A stretch of 64,000 bases of DNA from the NCBI GenBank assembly GCA_943735955.1, contig OX030956.1, positions 5,911,876-5,975,875 of the forward strand. Direction: 5' to 3'. The notes beneath the pieces were generated by a model. That model ran no database searches and was not told the origin of the DNA. It worked only from the letters and a program-made list of their open reading frames with translations. The stretch's first letter is position 1. Each line of letters starts with the position of its first letter. The stretch is from Piscicola geometra (Eukaryota > Annelida > Clitellata > Hirudinida > Piscicolidae). Shown piece by piece: positions 1-13,430 of this stretch. Position numbers and translations under genes: made by a program.

Positions 1-215
1 ATTTATTCATCCATTCATTCATCCATCCACCCATGCATCCAACCATTCATCCATCCACCCACCCCTCACTCATTCATCCATCCACCCATTCATCCATCCA
101 CCCATACATCCTACCATCCATTCATCCATCCACCTACCCTATCACTCATTTATCCATCTATCCATTCATCCATTCACCCATCCACCCATACATCCGTCCA
201 TCCATCCAAGCACAC
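1..215. repeat. (CATC/CATT)n tetranucleotide-derived tract
   Basis: Runs of CATC, CATT and CACC with a loose 4-bp period start at the window edge and end near 215. The stop-free translation (72 codons from 33) is a low-complexity His/Pro/Ser/Ile string caused by the repeat, so it is not called as a gene. Confidence 0.85.
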
Positions 216-1200
216 TTTCACATTAACCGACCCTTTTGCTTTATTGATTGACGAACCTTTAAAGTTTCCACTTTTAAACCTTCAGCGCGTCTGCATTTAT
301 CTATCATCATTAAGCTTTTAGCTTCGATCTTACTAATATACCAACGAGAATTATAGATATTTAATCAGGAAAGTGTTATAATTACATTTTTAAAGTTTAA
401 GTTATAAGTTTATAATGTTGAATTGTCAGAATTTTAAAACTTTTATAGTTCTCAAGTTCTATAATAGCGTGTTGAATTTATTTGAAATCCTGAGAAACAT
501 TTTCAACTTGTTGAATCTTCATTCTAACATCCATGCACACAATGAATGAAGCCACATGCATACACCTACTAAATACACATACATTCACACATACATACAC
601 ACAATAAATGAATTCACGTGCATACAACTACTAAATACACATACTCAGACAATCATATACCCAATCAAACGCCTCACTACATTTATTCACTGCAAACAAT
701 CAGCTAACAAACTCCGCTCTCGATGATCCAACCAGTTGGGCATTTGTTTCAGCTTCAACATTTCTTCTAAAATGTCTGGAGTTTTTTCCGTCCTTTGTCA
801 CACTTCCGTCCTTCCACATTATTTATCCCATTTTAAAAAGCCACTTCTCTCACTCCTCCATCTTCTGATTCAACCACTCCTTCAGTCACCAGTTCACTTC
901 CCTTTTATCCATCTTTCTAACCTTCCCTCATCCACCCGTTTATCCCCCTTTATCCACTTTTCTGTTAATCCCATCCAACTTTTCTTTCCTCCACCCCTCG
1001 GCCCTTCACCATCTCTTCCATTTACCCTCTTCACCTCCTCACTCCACCTGTCCCTCCATCCACATGCAGCGTCTAATGAGTTAACATGGCAGTCAGTCAT
1101 GCGTGACCCTACACGTCTGGCCTGCATCCCTTCCACTTTTTGCCTCAATCAACTTGCCAATCACACCACATCATTCAAAATTGTATGTGCGCGCACACAA
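216..1200. other. AT-rich DNA with no recognised gene
   Basis: No exon, RNA gene or transposon was recognised. Between 530 and 660 there are loose ACATAC/CATTCA runs, and from 840 to 1070 a pyrimidine-rich plus strand. Open frames here lack any conserved motif. Confidence 0.5.
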
Positions 1201-1729
<529 letters not shown>

Positions 1730-3425
1730 CGCGTAGAGAGAGAGAGGGATTGAGTGACGGAGATGGATGTTTCAGGGTGCAGCAACAAATCTTAATGCTC
1801 GCACGATCAGCACCCGTGTCTCAAGCATCCACATTGCAACTGACCTAATGACTGCTTCTTTTTGTCACGACATAAACGGTTTTTAGAAAATAAAAAATAA
1901 AGCACTAAATAAATACCTGTTTTTAAGTTTATTAACATGCATTGAAACTTTTATTTTTTACTTGTTTTTTAAATCAGTCAGAGTTTTATTTTGGCTCGTT
2001 GTTTATACTTTTTCATGTGTTTTTGTAATTTAAAAACTCTAATGGCTATGTTTTATTGAATCCAAAAGTTGTGAAATAGTTTTAATTCTTTTTTCTCAAC
2101 TTTTTGAGCTTTCTTTCAGTGCACTTGCTTACACGACCTTAAACTTCAGACGTCTAATTGATTATTTCAACTTTAAGCGTCTCTCAGTCAAAAACTGGGC
2201 TAAATTCTAATATGTCACCATCACACTTTTATCCCCGAACTTGTTTATTTCTAAGCTCTCGTTTTTTTCTGAATCAAAAGCGCATTTAAATTTTAAAAAA
2301 TTATTAATATATTTAAATATCTGTTAAAAAAAAGTTTTCATTTAATTAATTACTACAAAATAGTATGCATTTATTTTAAAAGATTTATATAAAAATACTA
2401 TTTATTTTCGGAGTTTCGTGAGGTATATACGAGTTCGGGGATATATGAGTGTTGATGGGGATGATTTAGAATATACCCAACATTCCGCAATTAATTATGT
2501 CTTCAAAATTGGGAAGTATTTTTATAGTTCACCTAAACACAAAATACCTCCATTATTGTATTATTTGTAATTATAGAGTTTATTTATATGACCGTAGTGA
2601 CACGAATCAAACATGAAGGTTTTTATGGGAAGGCAACAAGGTTCTGTGCTTGTTTGAATATACTTTACAGTTTTAATTTATTGGTTTTATATAGTTTTGT
2701 ATAATTTAATCGTATTTGTTTTACGTCTAAGAAAAATTTATTTTTTATTTTTTAAAATTTGGAAATATAATCTTGCATTCGTAAGAATTATTTTCAAGAT
2801 ATAAAATTTTATGACCTGAATTGTTGAAAGACAAAGCTTATATGTCGCAGATGATGATAAGGCCTATAATGAAATTGAAGATAAAAAGATAGAACTGACG
2901 CCAAGAACGTCGAAGAAAACAAATAACTGTGAAAAAATAAATTTCATTTATATAAAATAAAGATTGCGTCAAATAAGATATTCAAAATGCGTTAATGAAG
3001 GCAAGAGAAAACAGCATAAATTTCAAATATATAAAAAATGAAAAGTTGTAAAAAAATGAGCAAAAATTACGATTTGAGTCAAACTCTTTTATTTATTCTT
3101 ATTTTTTTAGTGTTTTTCTATATTTATTTTTCAAGATTTTATTTTTCCCCCACTCATTTTTCGCTCATAATAACAACGTCATTTTGGTCTATCGAGGACA
3201 ATTTGATTGCCTCTATTTGTCTCTTTCGTCCTGTCTTTTTGAAACATATGTCTCTAAAAGCTTTGCTTTTCAAGTTCGTATAATTCAACCTTTCATAAAA
3301 AATATATTTTCACTTTTTATTTGTAAATTTTTGTTTTTTATTTTTTATTTTTTATAATCACTTGCCTCTTTCAACTCTTGAATCGCTAATTTTGTCGTTT
3401 GTTCCCTTTGCATTGTCACTTAAGG
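1730..3425. other. AT-rich DNA with no recognised gene
   Basis: Very AT-rich from about 1860 to 3400, with many homopolymer A/T stretches. Apart from the weak inverted-repeat pair listed separately (2213-2462), I see no gene, RNA or repeat. Confidence 0.5.
2213..2462. mobile_element. Possible small inverted-repeat element (MITE-like)
   Basis: About 23 bp near 2220-2243, ending in ATCCCCGAAC, recurs inverted at 2434-2460 as GTTCGGGGATATATGAGTG. A related single end, TTCGGGGATATACGAGTG, occurs near 6628-6645. This suggests a dispersed terminal-inverted-repeat family, perhaps Tc1/mariner-like. No convincing target duplication was seen, so the boundaries and the class are tentative. Confidence 0.3.
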
Positions 3426-3435
3426 CGTCTGTTTG

Positions 3436-4662
3436 TTAGTGGAGATTGTGTGGTCGTGTTGTTGGGAATGTGTGATGGTGTTGTTGTTGGGAATGTGTGA
3501 TGGTGTTGTTGTTGGGAATGTGTGATGGTGGTGTTGTTGGGAATGTGTGATGGTGTTGTTGTTGGGAATGTGTGATGGTGTTGTTGTTGGGAATGTGTGA
3601 TGGTGTGGTGTTGTTGTTGGGAATGTGTGATGGTGTGGTGGTGTTGTTGGGAATGTGTGATGGTGGTGTTGTTGGGAATGTGTGATGGTGTTGTTGTTGG
3701 GAATGTGTGATGGTGTGGTGGTGTTGTTGGGAATGTGTGATGGTGTGGTGGTGTTGTTGGGAATGTGTGATGGTGTGGTGGTGTTGTTGGGAATGTGTGA
3801 TGGTGGTGTTGGTGGAAATGTGTGATGGTATGGTGGTGTTGTTGGGAATGTGTGATGGTGTGGTGGTGTTGTTGGGAATGTGTGATGGTGTGGTGTTGTT
3901 GTTGGGAATGTGTGATGGTGTGGTGGTGTTGTTGGGAATGTGTGATGGCGGTGTTGGGAATGTGTGATGGTGTGGTGGTGTTGGTGGGAATGTGTAGTGT
4001 TGTTGTTGGGAATGTGTGATGGTGTGGTGGTGTTGTTGGGAATGTGTGATGGTGTGGTGTTGTTGTTGGGAATGTGTGTTGGTGTGGTGGTGTTGTTGGG
4101 AATGTGTGATGGTGTTGTTGGGAATGTGTGATGGCGGTGTTGGGAATGTGTGATGGTGTGGTGGTGTTGGTGGGAATGTGTAGTGTTGTTGTTGGGAATG
4201 TGTGATGGTGTGGTGGTGTTGTTGGGAATGTGTAGTGTTGTTGTTGGGAATGTGTGATGGTGTGGTGGTGTTGTTGGGAATGTGTGATGGTGTGGTGGTG
4301 TTGTTTGGAATGTGTGATGGTGTGGTGTTGTTGTTGGGAATGTGTGGTGGTGTTGTTGGAAATTTGTGATGGTATGGTGGTGTTGTTGGGAATGTGTGTT
4401 GGTGTGGTGTTGTTGTTGGGAATGTGTGGTGGTGTTGTTGGAAATGTGTGATGGTATGGTGGTGTTGTTGGGAATGTGTGTTGGTGTGGTGTTGTTGTTG
4501 GGAATGTGTGATGGTGGGTGGTGTTGTTGGGAATGTGTGATGGTGGGTGGTGTTGTTGGAAATGTGTGATGGTGTGGTGGTGTTGGTGGGAATGTGTGGT
4601 GGTGCTATTGGGAATGTGTAGTGGTGTTGTTGGGAATGTTTGGTGGTGTTGTTGGGATTGTG
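3436..4662. repeat. GT-rich minisatellite, about 1.2 kb
   Basis: About fifty imperfect units built on the core GTTGTTGGGAATGTGTGATG, with variable GGTG/TGTGG spacers so unit length moves between roughly 20 and 30 bp. The minus strand keeps a 430-codon open frame across it (3416-4708). That frame switches among three different peptide repeats (HTFPTT, HIPNNT, THSQQ) as unit length changes, so it is a stop-free repeat rather than a conserved protein. Confidence 0.9.
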
Positions 4663-4719
4663 TGGTGCTGTTTTTAAAAAATGGAGTGTTAACGGGTGAT
4701 ACTGACAAGAACTTTTAAA

Positions 4720-7080
4720 AACGGGATAAGTTTCAATGACGTCAGAGAGGACAATTTCTAAAGTTTAAGAAGTAGGCTTGAATCTCTAGGTGGTGAGATG
4801 ACTGGATGGTGAACTGAATGGTGAACTGAATGGTGAACTGAATGGATAGTGGGATAGACCAATGGTGAGATAGGTCGATATTTGGATGGATGAAAAGATT
4901 GTCAAATGGTTGAATAACTTTACTACGTAGTGAATGAATGTTACGAAAGAAAGTTTCACAGATAAAGGTTAGGAGCAGCTGTTTGAGGACTGACTTTGCG
5001 AGGCATGTGTTTGTGAGTGCATTATATCATGAAGACAATAAGAAAGCGTTCGTGCTGTTAAGTTGAAAAAGGAAGGTTGTAATTGAAGGGCGAAGGGTTA
5101 CGGATGACGTTGTTTGCGCCTGAACGCGACTTGCTCGATCGATTCATCGATTATGCTAATACTCCTCGGACACCGAAGAGAATTTTAAATCTAAAAAGTT
5201 TCATTTGAACGCTGCCAACACGGAAACTGCAAGATTTACAGTATTTTTTAACACCACTTACAATGGACCGAGAAGAATATAAGACATTTATTTGTATTTA
5301 ATAGGTCATAAAACTGGTTTATCTTCTTTTAACTGCGCATTGTCGTCAACTTCCGTGTCGGCTGCCCGGTCGTTTGAGCAGGTGAGCGAGGGCAGATCCC
5401 TTTCAAGCGCTCATTAAGCCCTTGCTGATATTTAAAGAATTTTTAATTTAGATAAAAATTATTTTTTTAAATAATTTTTGTTTGTTTTAATTTTATAGTT
5501 AATAACTTCAAAAGATCTATAGAGGCTTACTTAATCGCAAAAAACACGTTTTTATTATTCTTATTTTAGTAAATAAAATATTTTATTAAGAATAATTGTT
5601 AAAGCATTTTAAACATAAAATTATTTTTAAATAGAAAAACAAAGGTCGCATCAGTGGTCTTGCCTTCACAGTGGGAGGTGGCAGGCTCTTTTGTGAACCA
5701 TTCATTTTAAAAACTTTTGTTTTAGACTTTTTCTAAGGAATTAATTAAAATGTAAAAAATTTTAAGTTTTTAATTATTTTTTAAAATGTATAGAAACTTT
5801 GTGATTAGTTAGTATTTATGAGTTAATCAAAAGAATCGAATGCTATGAAGATGGTAGTAAAGATGATTAGATTAAAAAGAGAATGATTACATACATTGCC
5901 AAAGATGCTGGAGTAGATGACGATAATGAAGAAGTTGATGACGGTGAAGAGGATAACGGTGGTGATAATAATGATGGCGATGCCGGTGTCATTCGGTGTG
6001 TCTAACGTCAAAAGACGCTTAAAAGCAACCTATAATCATGCCACCGAGAATTTCAATAAAAAATTGATCCGCTCCACGTGACTTCCTCTTTTGGCCACTT
6101 TGAACGTTGGCATTGATAAGAAGGAACGAGACAAAGTTTTTAGTTGGTTCATGCTGACCTCCTACAGCATTTCAACCTACCTTAGGAGTTCATGGGCACA
6201 GGAATGCAGCAGACGAGAGAGGCTCATGTTTTTAGCATCGATGACTTATAATACCACGAGGTTGAGTGAGAGAGCTGGTCATTGTCACTGATGATTTAAG
6301 CTCGAATTTGTGTATTTAAATGTTTAACAAAATAATAAAAATAATAAAAACCCGGATCTTTTCTAGAAAGTCTCGACTACTCAAAAACTTTTGAATACCG
6401 ACCAGTTTTTTTACTCTCTCTGAGCTTTTGATATTTATGGTTTTCCGAAACCAAAAGTATATAGATTTTTTTTTAAAGTTGAAATTTTAAAACTTTATCC
6501 ATTTATATAATATATATTTACTCAGTCAATAAACACTAGAGTTCATTTATATTTAAATTTTTATTTTTCAAATCTATCGAGAAAAAACTGCGTCGTAGCT
6601 AGTATATTAAGTTTTGAGCGAGAAATTCGGGGATATACGAGTGTTTGTCGAAACTTTAAAAAAAATCCTCAAAATCTTTCAAATAAAAATCAAAATTGTA
6701 ACTTTTTTTCTTTTTTTTTAATCACACAAATGATTTATCTGACAGTAATAAAGCTCCAGTCACGCTCATAAAGTAACAGGTCTCAGCAGCGGCGATCAAT
6801 CGGCGCAGCACTATCAAGTAAAGATTATCATTAGTTTGGCAATTCTGAGCGAGTAATAAATAAAGCATTAACTTGCCGGCAATTAAGTCCGTGACCGTGC
6901 TTGTCAATGCCAGTCAGGTGTTTGGGGGTATATAATTTTTTAGGAGTTATTTGGAATTTTTTTTTGTTTTTTTAAAGATTTGTTACCGTTCATGGATAAG
7001 AGCGTAATACTTCCAATTATTGAATTTCGTGAATAAGTTTTATTGATGCATTCAAAAGCCTCAAGGCACTGTGAATTTGT
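4720..7080. other. No recognised gene
   Basis: Contains a short AATGGTGAACTG repeat (4800-4850), several AT-rich stretches and short open frames without recognisable motifs. A lone end related to the inverted-repeat family at 2.2-2.5 kb lies near 6628-6645. Confidence 0.45.
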
Positions 7081-7081
7081 C

Positions 7082-7232
7082 GCGGTGGTTGAGTGGTGGA
7101 AGAAGTGGTGGTTGTGAGGTGGAAGAAGCGGTGGTTGAGTGGTGGAAGAAGTGGTGGTTGAGTGGTGGAAGAAGCGGTGGTTGAGTGGTGGAAGAAGTGG
7201 TGGTTGAGTGGTGGAAGAAGTGGTGGTTGTGA
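7082..7232. repeat. 23-bp minisatellite
   Basis: About six copies of GTGGTTGAGTGGTGGAAGAA plus a 3-bp variable joint (GCG or GTG), giving a 23-bp period. It produces short false open frames on the minus strand. Confidence 0.85.
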
Positions 7233-7994
7233 GAGAGAATGCAAGAAGAAAATATTTTCAAAATGTATAGCTGCTAAAAGTTAATAATAAATAATCTCTC
7301 AAAAATATTAAATAAAAATCATTAATCGAAATATTGAACTAATTATGAAAAATATCAATAATCACAACAATAGACAATTAAATTGAATTGTAAAAAGTAT
7401 ATTTAATTTAAATCATAACAGGCGTTAAAAAGACCTTTCTAATCAAAAGTGCCTTCTTAATCATTAGGACTTACGGTTCAAGTCAGCTTCCGCATCCATA
7501 AAAGATGAATAATCATCGAAGCGTATCGAATTTGGATGCTGACATCGTTTAGTGAGATGCTGAAGCAATAACAATAACAATTATAATAATAATAATAATG
7601 GTGATGATAGTAGTAACCGCAAAAAAATAATAGGAATAAAATCATTAGAAATAATAAAGATAATTTAAAGAGAAAAAAAATCATTTAAAAAAAATTATAT
7701 ATATACATAAGATCATTAGAAATAACAATAATAGGACTAATATATTAATTCATTTTATAAACAACAACGACGGTCATGATGATAGTGTTGTTGGTTGTGA
7801 TGGTAGTTGTAAGGATGATAATCATGATGGTGATGATATGAGTGCATGGCGGGAGATGAAGACGATGGTAGACAAGATGGAGACACGTTGGCACAATTTA
7901 AAAATTCTAAATTTAAAAATTTATTTATTAAAATAGAAACAAAATATTAATTCATTAAAGACTTAAATCATTTAAAATTCCACTTGAACCTTCA

Positions 7995-8230
7995 GTCATT
8001 TTGAGTCTGTCATTCATTCACCTGCTTATTCATTCATGCATTTACTGATCCATCAATTCATCCATATATTCTTTCCTCTATCCATTCATCCTCGCATCCA
8101 TTCATCCATGCATTCATTCATCCTTGCATTCATTCATCCTCGCATTCATTTATCCTTGCATTCATTCATCAACTCATTCATTCATCCTTGCATTCATTCA
8201 TCAACTCATTCATTTATTCATTCACTCGTC
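7995..8230. repeat. (CATT/CATC)n tetranucleotide tract
   Basis: Plus-strand CATTCATT and CATCC runs resemble the tract at the window start. The preceding 760 bases (7233-7994) are AT-rich with a short AATAATAAT/GATGAT run and no recognised gene. Confidence 0.8.
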
Positions 8231-11200
8231 TTAAAAAGCAATAGTGCTTATTAATGCAAGTCTTTGCAGATAAGTCGCCATTTAGGAAGGCACGGAGATA
8301 ACGGCAGTTGTCTTAACGACTTCGCTCCCCTTGAAGTTGCTATTTTAAATATTTATTAATGAGATATTTTTATTTTGAATTTATTATTATGAATATGATA
8401 ATTTTGTTTTAAAATATAATGATGATTTTCAATGTAATAATATCATCATAGTATAATATAATATAATTTTCTTACGTAATTTGTAACATGGCTTGCGTCT
8501 GTCTGGCCGTGATTAATGGAAATTATATAACAAATAGTTAGCATTTGAAATACCTTTGCTTCTCGCAACTAGTACTAACCAAATTTGTGAGATATGCATC
8601 AAATGCGACAGAGGGCTAGCTTAAATGTTTTTCTAAAGCGGTCTTCAGAGTCTGTTTTAGAGAGATCTCGACATTCTCTTTGAGTTTTGATGCAGCGTAA
8701 CAAAAGTTCATAACGACCAAAGTCATTATTTAGAGTTCATATATGTCGCTTTTAACATTTAAATCTTTCACCAACGGATTAGTTGTTTTTTGTATCTGTG
8801 GATTATCATTTTTATGTCGTCAAATGAATTCTTCAGCTTCCGAATTTCCCTTGGACGATGTACGCACGCATTTTCAAGTGTTCTCTCTTTCTATTATTTT
8901 TGAGTATTCCCAAGTTCCGTTGAGTGTATGTCTGCGTGCATTGGTGGCTTTGAGGATGGGCAAACATTTGAGTTGCCTTGCATAATGAAGGCTTTCTGAT
9001 GCGTCCTTCAGAGCTCGCCTGCCTCCCTCTGCAGCTGCTGCTGCTGCCGCCAGTGCTTCTAGGTGCTTCGGAGGTTGCTAAAAAGATATGTAATGTGGTT
9101 GAGGCGTAATTGAACATTAATTGCTGTTAGAAAAATATATATAAAAAAAAAGAAGTAGAGAGAAAAAAAGAAGTAGTAACGTGCATTGTAGTAACTGTTT
9201 GAAGAGCAAAAATCTCTTTCACCTTCGATTGGTAGTAGTATAAGTAGTAGCAGTGGCAGTGGCAGTGATAGTAGTAGGAACAAGTAGTAGTAGTAGTAGC
9301 GGTAGCGGTGGTGGTAATGGTAGTGGCTGGAAGTGGTATTGAAGTGGAGGTGTGTTTAATTGCGATGGGAAGAGTGTGCGTGCATAATTCGGGATGTTTA
9401 CGGCACTGTTTAGATGCTATCAGAAGCGAGAATTGATGCAGGGGGCCACAATTATAGTGGGACCCCGGCACAATTAATTGCTAATCCTTCTGATAACTCG
9501 CCTTGCAAATCTCGCCTTTTTTCATTTCTTCATTTGAGAGTTTTTTCTATCTTAAAATTATATTTGAATATTCAGAGAATTTAAACTCGTAAACTTTGAA
9601 TTATAAATTCTTGCTTAATTGTTGGTTTTCCAGAACTTTGAATTTAAAAAGAGTATTATTAGTTTTAAATGTAAAAGTTAATGATGAATAATTTGCTTTT
9701 AATTTCTTATCCCTATTTTTCTATGAAAAAACTTGGAATGCACCTTTTAAACTGAAACATTAAAAACTATCTTTAAAACAAGTAAACTCTAAAAAATAAA
9801 TACATTAAAAAAACTATAAACAAAAGACTCGGCTTTATTTGAAAAAAAGCAAAACAATTTCAAAAACAATTTTTTTAAAGATGATGAAAAACTCAAAAGT
9901 AAAAAGACGAGAGGCAAGGAGAAAAAGAGGCGACAGCGGAGTGGACGATAAATCAGCAGAGACCTCATCTCGAATGCCGGTCGACAAACAATTTTCGCTT
10001 GATAGAAAGATGAAGTCCACTAAGCGCCTTGCTACCTTATATCTCTACTACTACGGCACAGTGCTACATCATTTGTTATGTCGTCGCCCCGTCTCACGCG
10101 TGTGCCTATCTCTGCTTGTGTGGTTGTCTGATTGTTGGTGTGGTTGTTTGATTGTTGTAGTGTTTGTGTGTGTTTTAAAAGTGTTTGTGTTTTAAAAGTG
10201 TTTGTGTTTTAAAAGTGTTTGTTTATGGTTCAGCAACATTTTTATAGTTGTTTATTCTTTGTAGAAGATGTGTTTGTTTGAACTAGTTGGCCATTAAAAG
10301 TTCACTTAAAATATTTTTATTATCTCAAAAAACTATCTGAAACTAAAAAGGCTTTATCAAGGCTATTCTTTTCAAAGAAGCAAAGCAAAAGCGACGTAAA
10401 AGTTGAAATAGCAAATCAAAGAAATGAGAAACTCGCCTCGTAAATCGTGCAAACTCCCAAGACTCGAGCAAGCACCACTAATAAAACTACTGCCACTAAT
10501 AAAACTACTAAATCTTTAAATAAAACTAGTTATTCTTTGCATGAGTATTTGGCGCCCACGAAATAAGCAAAAGTACACACATTAGATCTGTGAAAAGCAT
10601 CGCGTAGTTAAGTTACTTTTTAATTTTGTAAGTTTTCTTTTTGGATTACTTACAGTGCTTTTGATTAAAACTGCATCCAATATATATTTTATAAAACTAA
10701 TTTTTACGAATACAACATGTTGAGAAATATTTTGAAAAGAAAAAAACAAATAGCAATAATTCATTTTTCAAAGCAAGAGTGAAAATGAATATATTTGTGA
10801 CAGAAGATGACTCAATATATCTCACAGAGAGGGAGATAAGATCTCGCGCGCTTGTAGTTTGTCTTAATAGAAAGTGAATGAGTGGGGTCAAGTCAACGGT
10901 TCATGCGGCAGCTCCATCATGCGTGAAGCGGCAAGAGTTATCGCACCTCGTCTGTGCAGATTGAATGACTTTGCGACGGCGATTGTGAAAGGAGGGAGGG
11001 TGTTTGTATCGGTTCTATTATTAGAGTGGTAGATTTCATTTAAAGATCTTTTGGTAAGAAAGGTAGTATGGCTTCATTGTGGGATTTTAGAAATTTTCTA
11101 ATTGTTAGAGAAAAAAAAATGTGGGTGTAAATTTGGCGTTTGGTTAAAAAGTTTCACTGAAATATGAATGCTGGAGCAGTGAAATCTCGCAAACAAACCT

Positions 11201-13070
11201 CTCTCTCTGAGCTACTTCAGACGTTCATTACAACCCAAAGCTCAACATTTTGATTCTCAAAGCCGCATCGAACATCTAAGCAAACGCGTGCATCAAATCA
11301 AACACAGAGGCTCATTTGAGAGCAAACAATCAGATACGCAGGCAGGCATCAAATTCGCCTAGCCCGAAACTAACGATTAAAACGCGATGTTTATTAAGAT
11401 ATGTGGGTGTAGGATGACTTTTATGGTTTAAACAGTGTATCAATCGCATGAGTTACACACGTGTGTGTCTCTGAGAAGTATTCGTATGCTTTATGGCCGT
11501 CTTGCATCATCAAAGTTGGATTTCAAGATTGGTGTAGAATGGGGAAGCGCACAGTGCTATGATGTGTGTTTGGAGGATTCATTGAAAGCAATTGTGGGGT
11601 TAATCAATAAGTAAATAGGTAAGTTACTTTAGATCGCCGAGATTTTAACGATTCGCCGCTTATAGGCACAAGCCATTGGTTCGATTCCTACACACCCTAG
11701 TAGTCTTGGAAGAGAGATAAGCAGCACCAAAACGAAACTTAAGTCTCTGAGCAGAAGTAACGAAATAATAAGTCATAATCTTTCTCATACGACCTGGTGG
11801 TTATAAAAAACTGTTATTCGTATTTTTACATTATGATGAGTGACCGCTAGTGTATTAGTCGAATGAGTTTTACTTGGTCATACTAAATTATGATTTGTGA
11901 AAATATTTCTAATTTAACGATAAACAAATGTTATTGCAGAAAATTTCATTTCTAAATACATTTTATTGCAATAAATAAATATTCAAAAAACCAAAAAGCT
12001 TCCGGTGCAGCGGCTTTTGCAAGTGTCAAAAAGTTGAGAAGAAAAAATGACAAATGGAAAAAGGGATTGAAGTTAATATCGTGGTCAATTTCGTGGGATA
12101 CAAATGTTTCTACGAAGGTCTCGAATAAAAGATTTATGTCTTATTCATCCGCAAACTCATTCTTCATTTCTTCTTTCTATCAATCTTTTTATTAATTTGG
12201 ATTTATGAATTGTCTGTGTTTACGTTTTATTTGTGAGTTAATTAATATTTTTATTCTCATCATTCATATGTGGCTTTTTAATATTTATCATTTTATACTT
12301 TTCCTAAAATGAATATTTCATATACATACTCATCATGTATATATCAGTTTATCAATAGGCACACTACATCATCTCAGTAGACCCTACCACTCATTCATCT
12401 CGCCTTCCCCCTTTAGAACAATATAAAGCGATTTACTCAACATTTCAAACATTGTAACTAATAAGAATTGTTGATAATTTTTTATTCAATCCATATTGTC
12501 TTTTGAAAGTTAATTTTTAATAGAAAACCATATCAAAGGTGCGCTCAACTGAAACAATAAGTGACAAATGGTACTTTCGGAGCGGGGTGGCAAGAGGGCA
12601 TTCAAACAACCTGTCAAGAAAATGTTTGAAAAATCATTTAAGCAAAGCACTGACAGCCTGCTCACAACCAACCAACAAAAGCTCAAGCAACGAGAAACAA
12701 CCTCATTAAGGGCACGAAGACACGTTTAGAATAAATCAAACGCGAGAAGTTGTTTAAGTTTTTTCGCTCGCGTTAAGGCGAATAATCTGCATTTTAAGCA
12801 TCCACCACTCGCTGAATAATCGCTAAAGAATGAAAACATTTCGATTATTTGTAAAAGAATTTTACAAAATGCCTAAACTAAGCGCACTGTTATTCTAACC
12901 CTATAACTTAAAGAGTATTGAAATGTTTATTATTTAAAATATAAAACTAGCACTTAATACTCAACTAGTGAGATTTTCTAGACTTTCAGGTAAATAAAAT
13001 ACGGGGAAACTAAAATGCAGCCCCACATAAGCGACAGCATTTCAACGAAAAATGAGAAGGAGGTTGTAAA
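8231..13070. other. Long stretch without a recognised gene
   Basis: No exon with recognisable homology was found. It contains a GTA/GTG/GCA trinucleotide tract (about 9233-9345), three copies of an 18-bp unit TGTTTGTGTTTTAAAAG (about 10150-10222) and the tRNA-like segment listed separately near 11.6 kb. It could be intergenic, or an intron of the ONECUT gene whose upstream exon was not found. Confidence 0.45.
11612..11790 (+). mobile_element. tRNA-derived SINE-like segment (candidate)
   Basis: A tRNA-like block contains a good RNA polymerase III box B, GGTTCGATTCC, at 11678-11688. About 50 bp upstream, CTTTAGATCGCCGAG could be a degraded box A. An unrelated-looking tail follows (AGAGATAAGCAGCACC onward). 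It does not fold cleanly into a functional tRNA by eye, so I call it a SINE candidate and not a tRNA gene. Confidence 0.35.
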
Positions 13071-13073
13071 TGC

Positions 13074-13430
13074 CTCTATCATCATCATCATTATTATTAT
13101 TATTATCATCATCTCAAATGCTTCTATCATCATCATCATCATCCTTATCATCATCTCAAATGCCTCTATCATCATCATTATCATTATTATCATCATCATC
13201 ATCCCAAATGCTTCATCATCATCATCATCATCAAAAGAATGCAACAAACACCTGCCTTCATGCTGCTGCATAATCAATCAAGAAGTTCACACTGCACCTT
13301 AAATGATACGACACGTGTGATGATGATGGTGATGATGACGATGACGATGTGATGATGACGATGATGATGATGATGGCAATGATGATGAGAATGATAATGA
13401 CAGCGCGGGTAATTATAATGATGATGATAA
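13074..13430. repeat. (ATC)n followed by inverted (GAT)n
   Basis: ATC/ATT trinucleotides from about 13074 to 13235, interrupted by four copies of an AAATGCTTC/AAATGCCTC spacer, are followed about 80 bp later by GATGATGA runs (13318-13430). The two halves are complementary and could pair in single-stranded form. Hydrophobic poly-Ile and poly-Ser false ORFs result. Confidence 0.8.

Noticed and set aside
3416..4708. 430-codon minus-strand ORF
   Set aside because: The minisatellite translates in three alternating registers, so no single peptide is maintained.
11612..11700. Functional tRNA gene
   Set aside because: Box B is good, but acceptor and D arms do not pair convincingly by eye.
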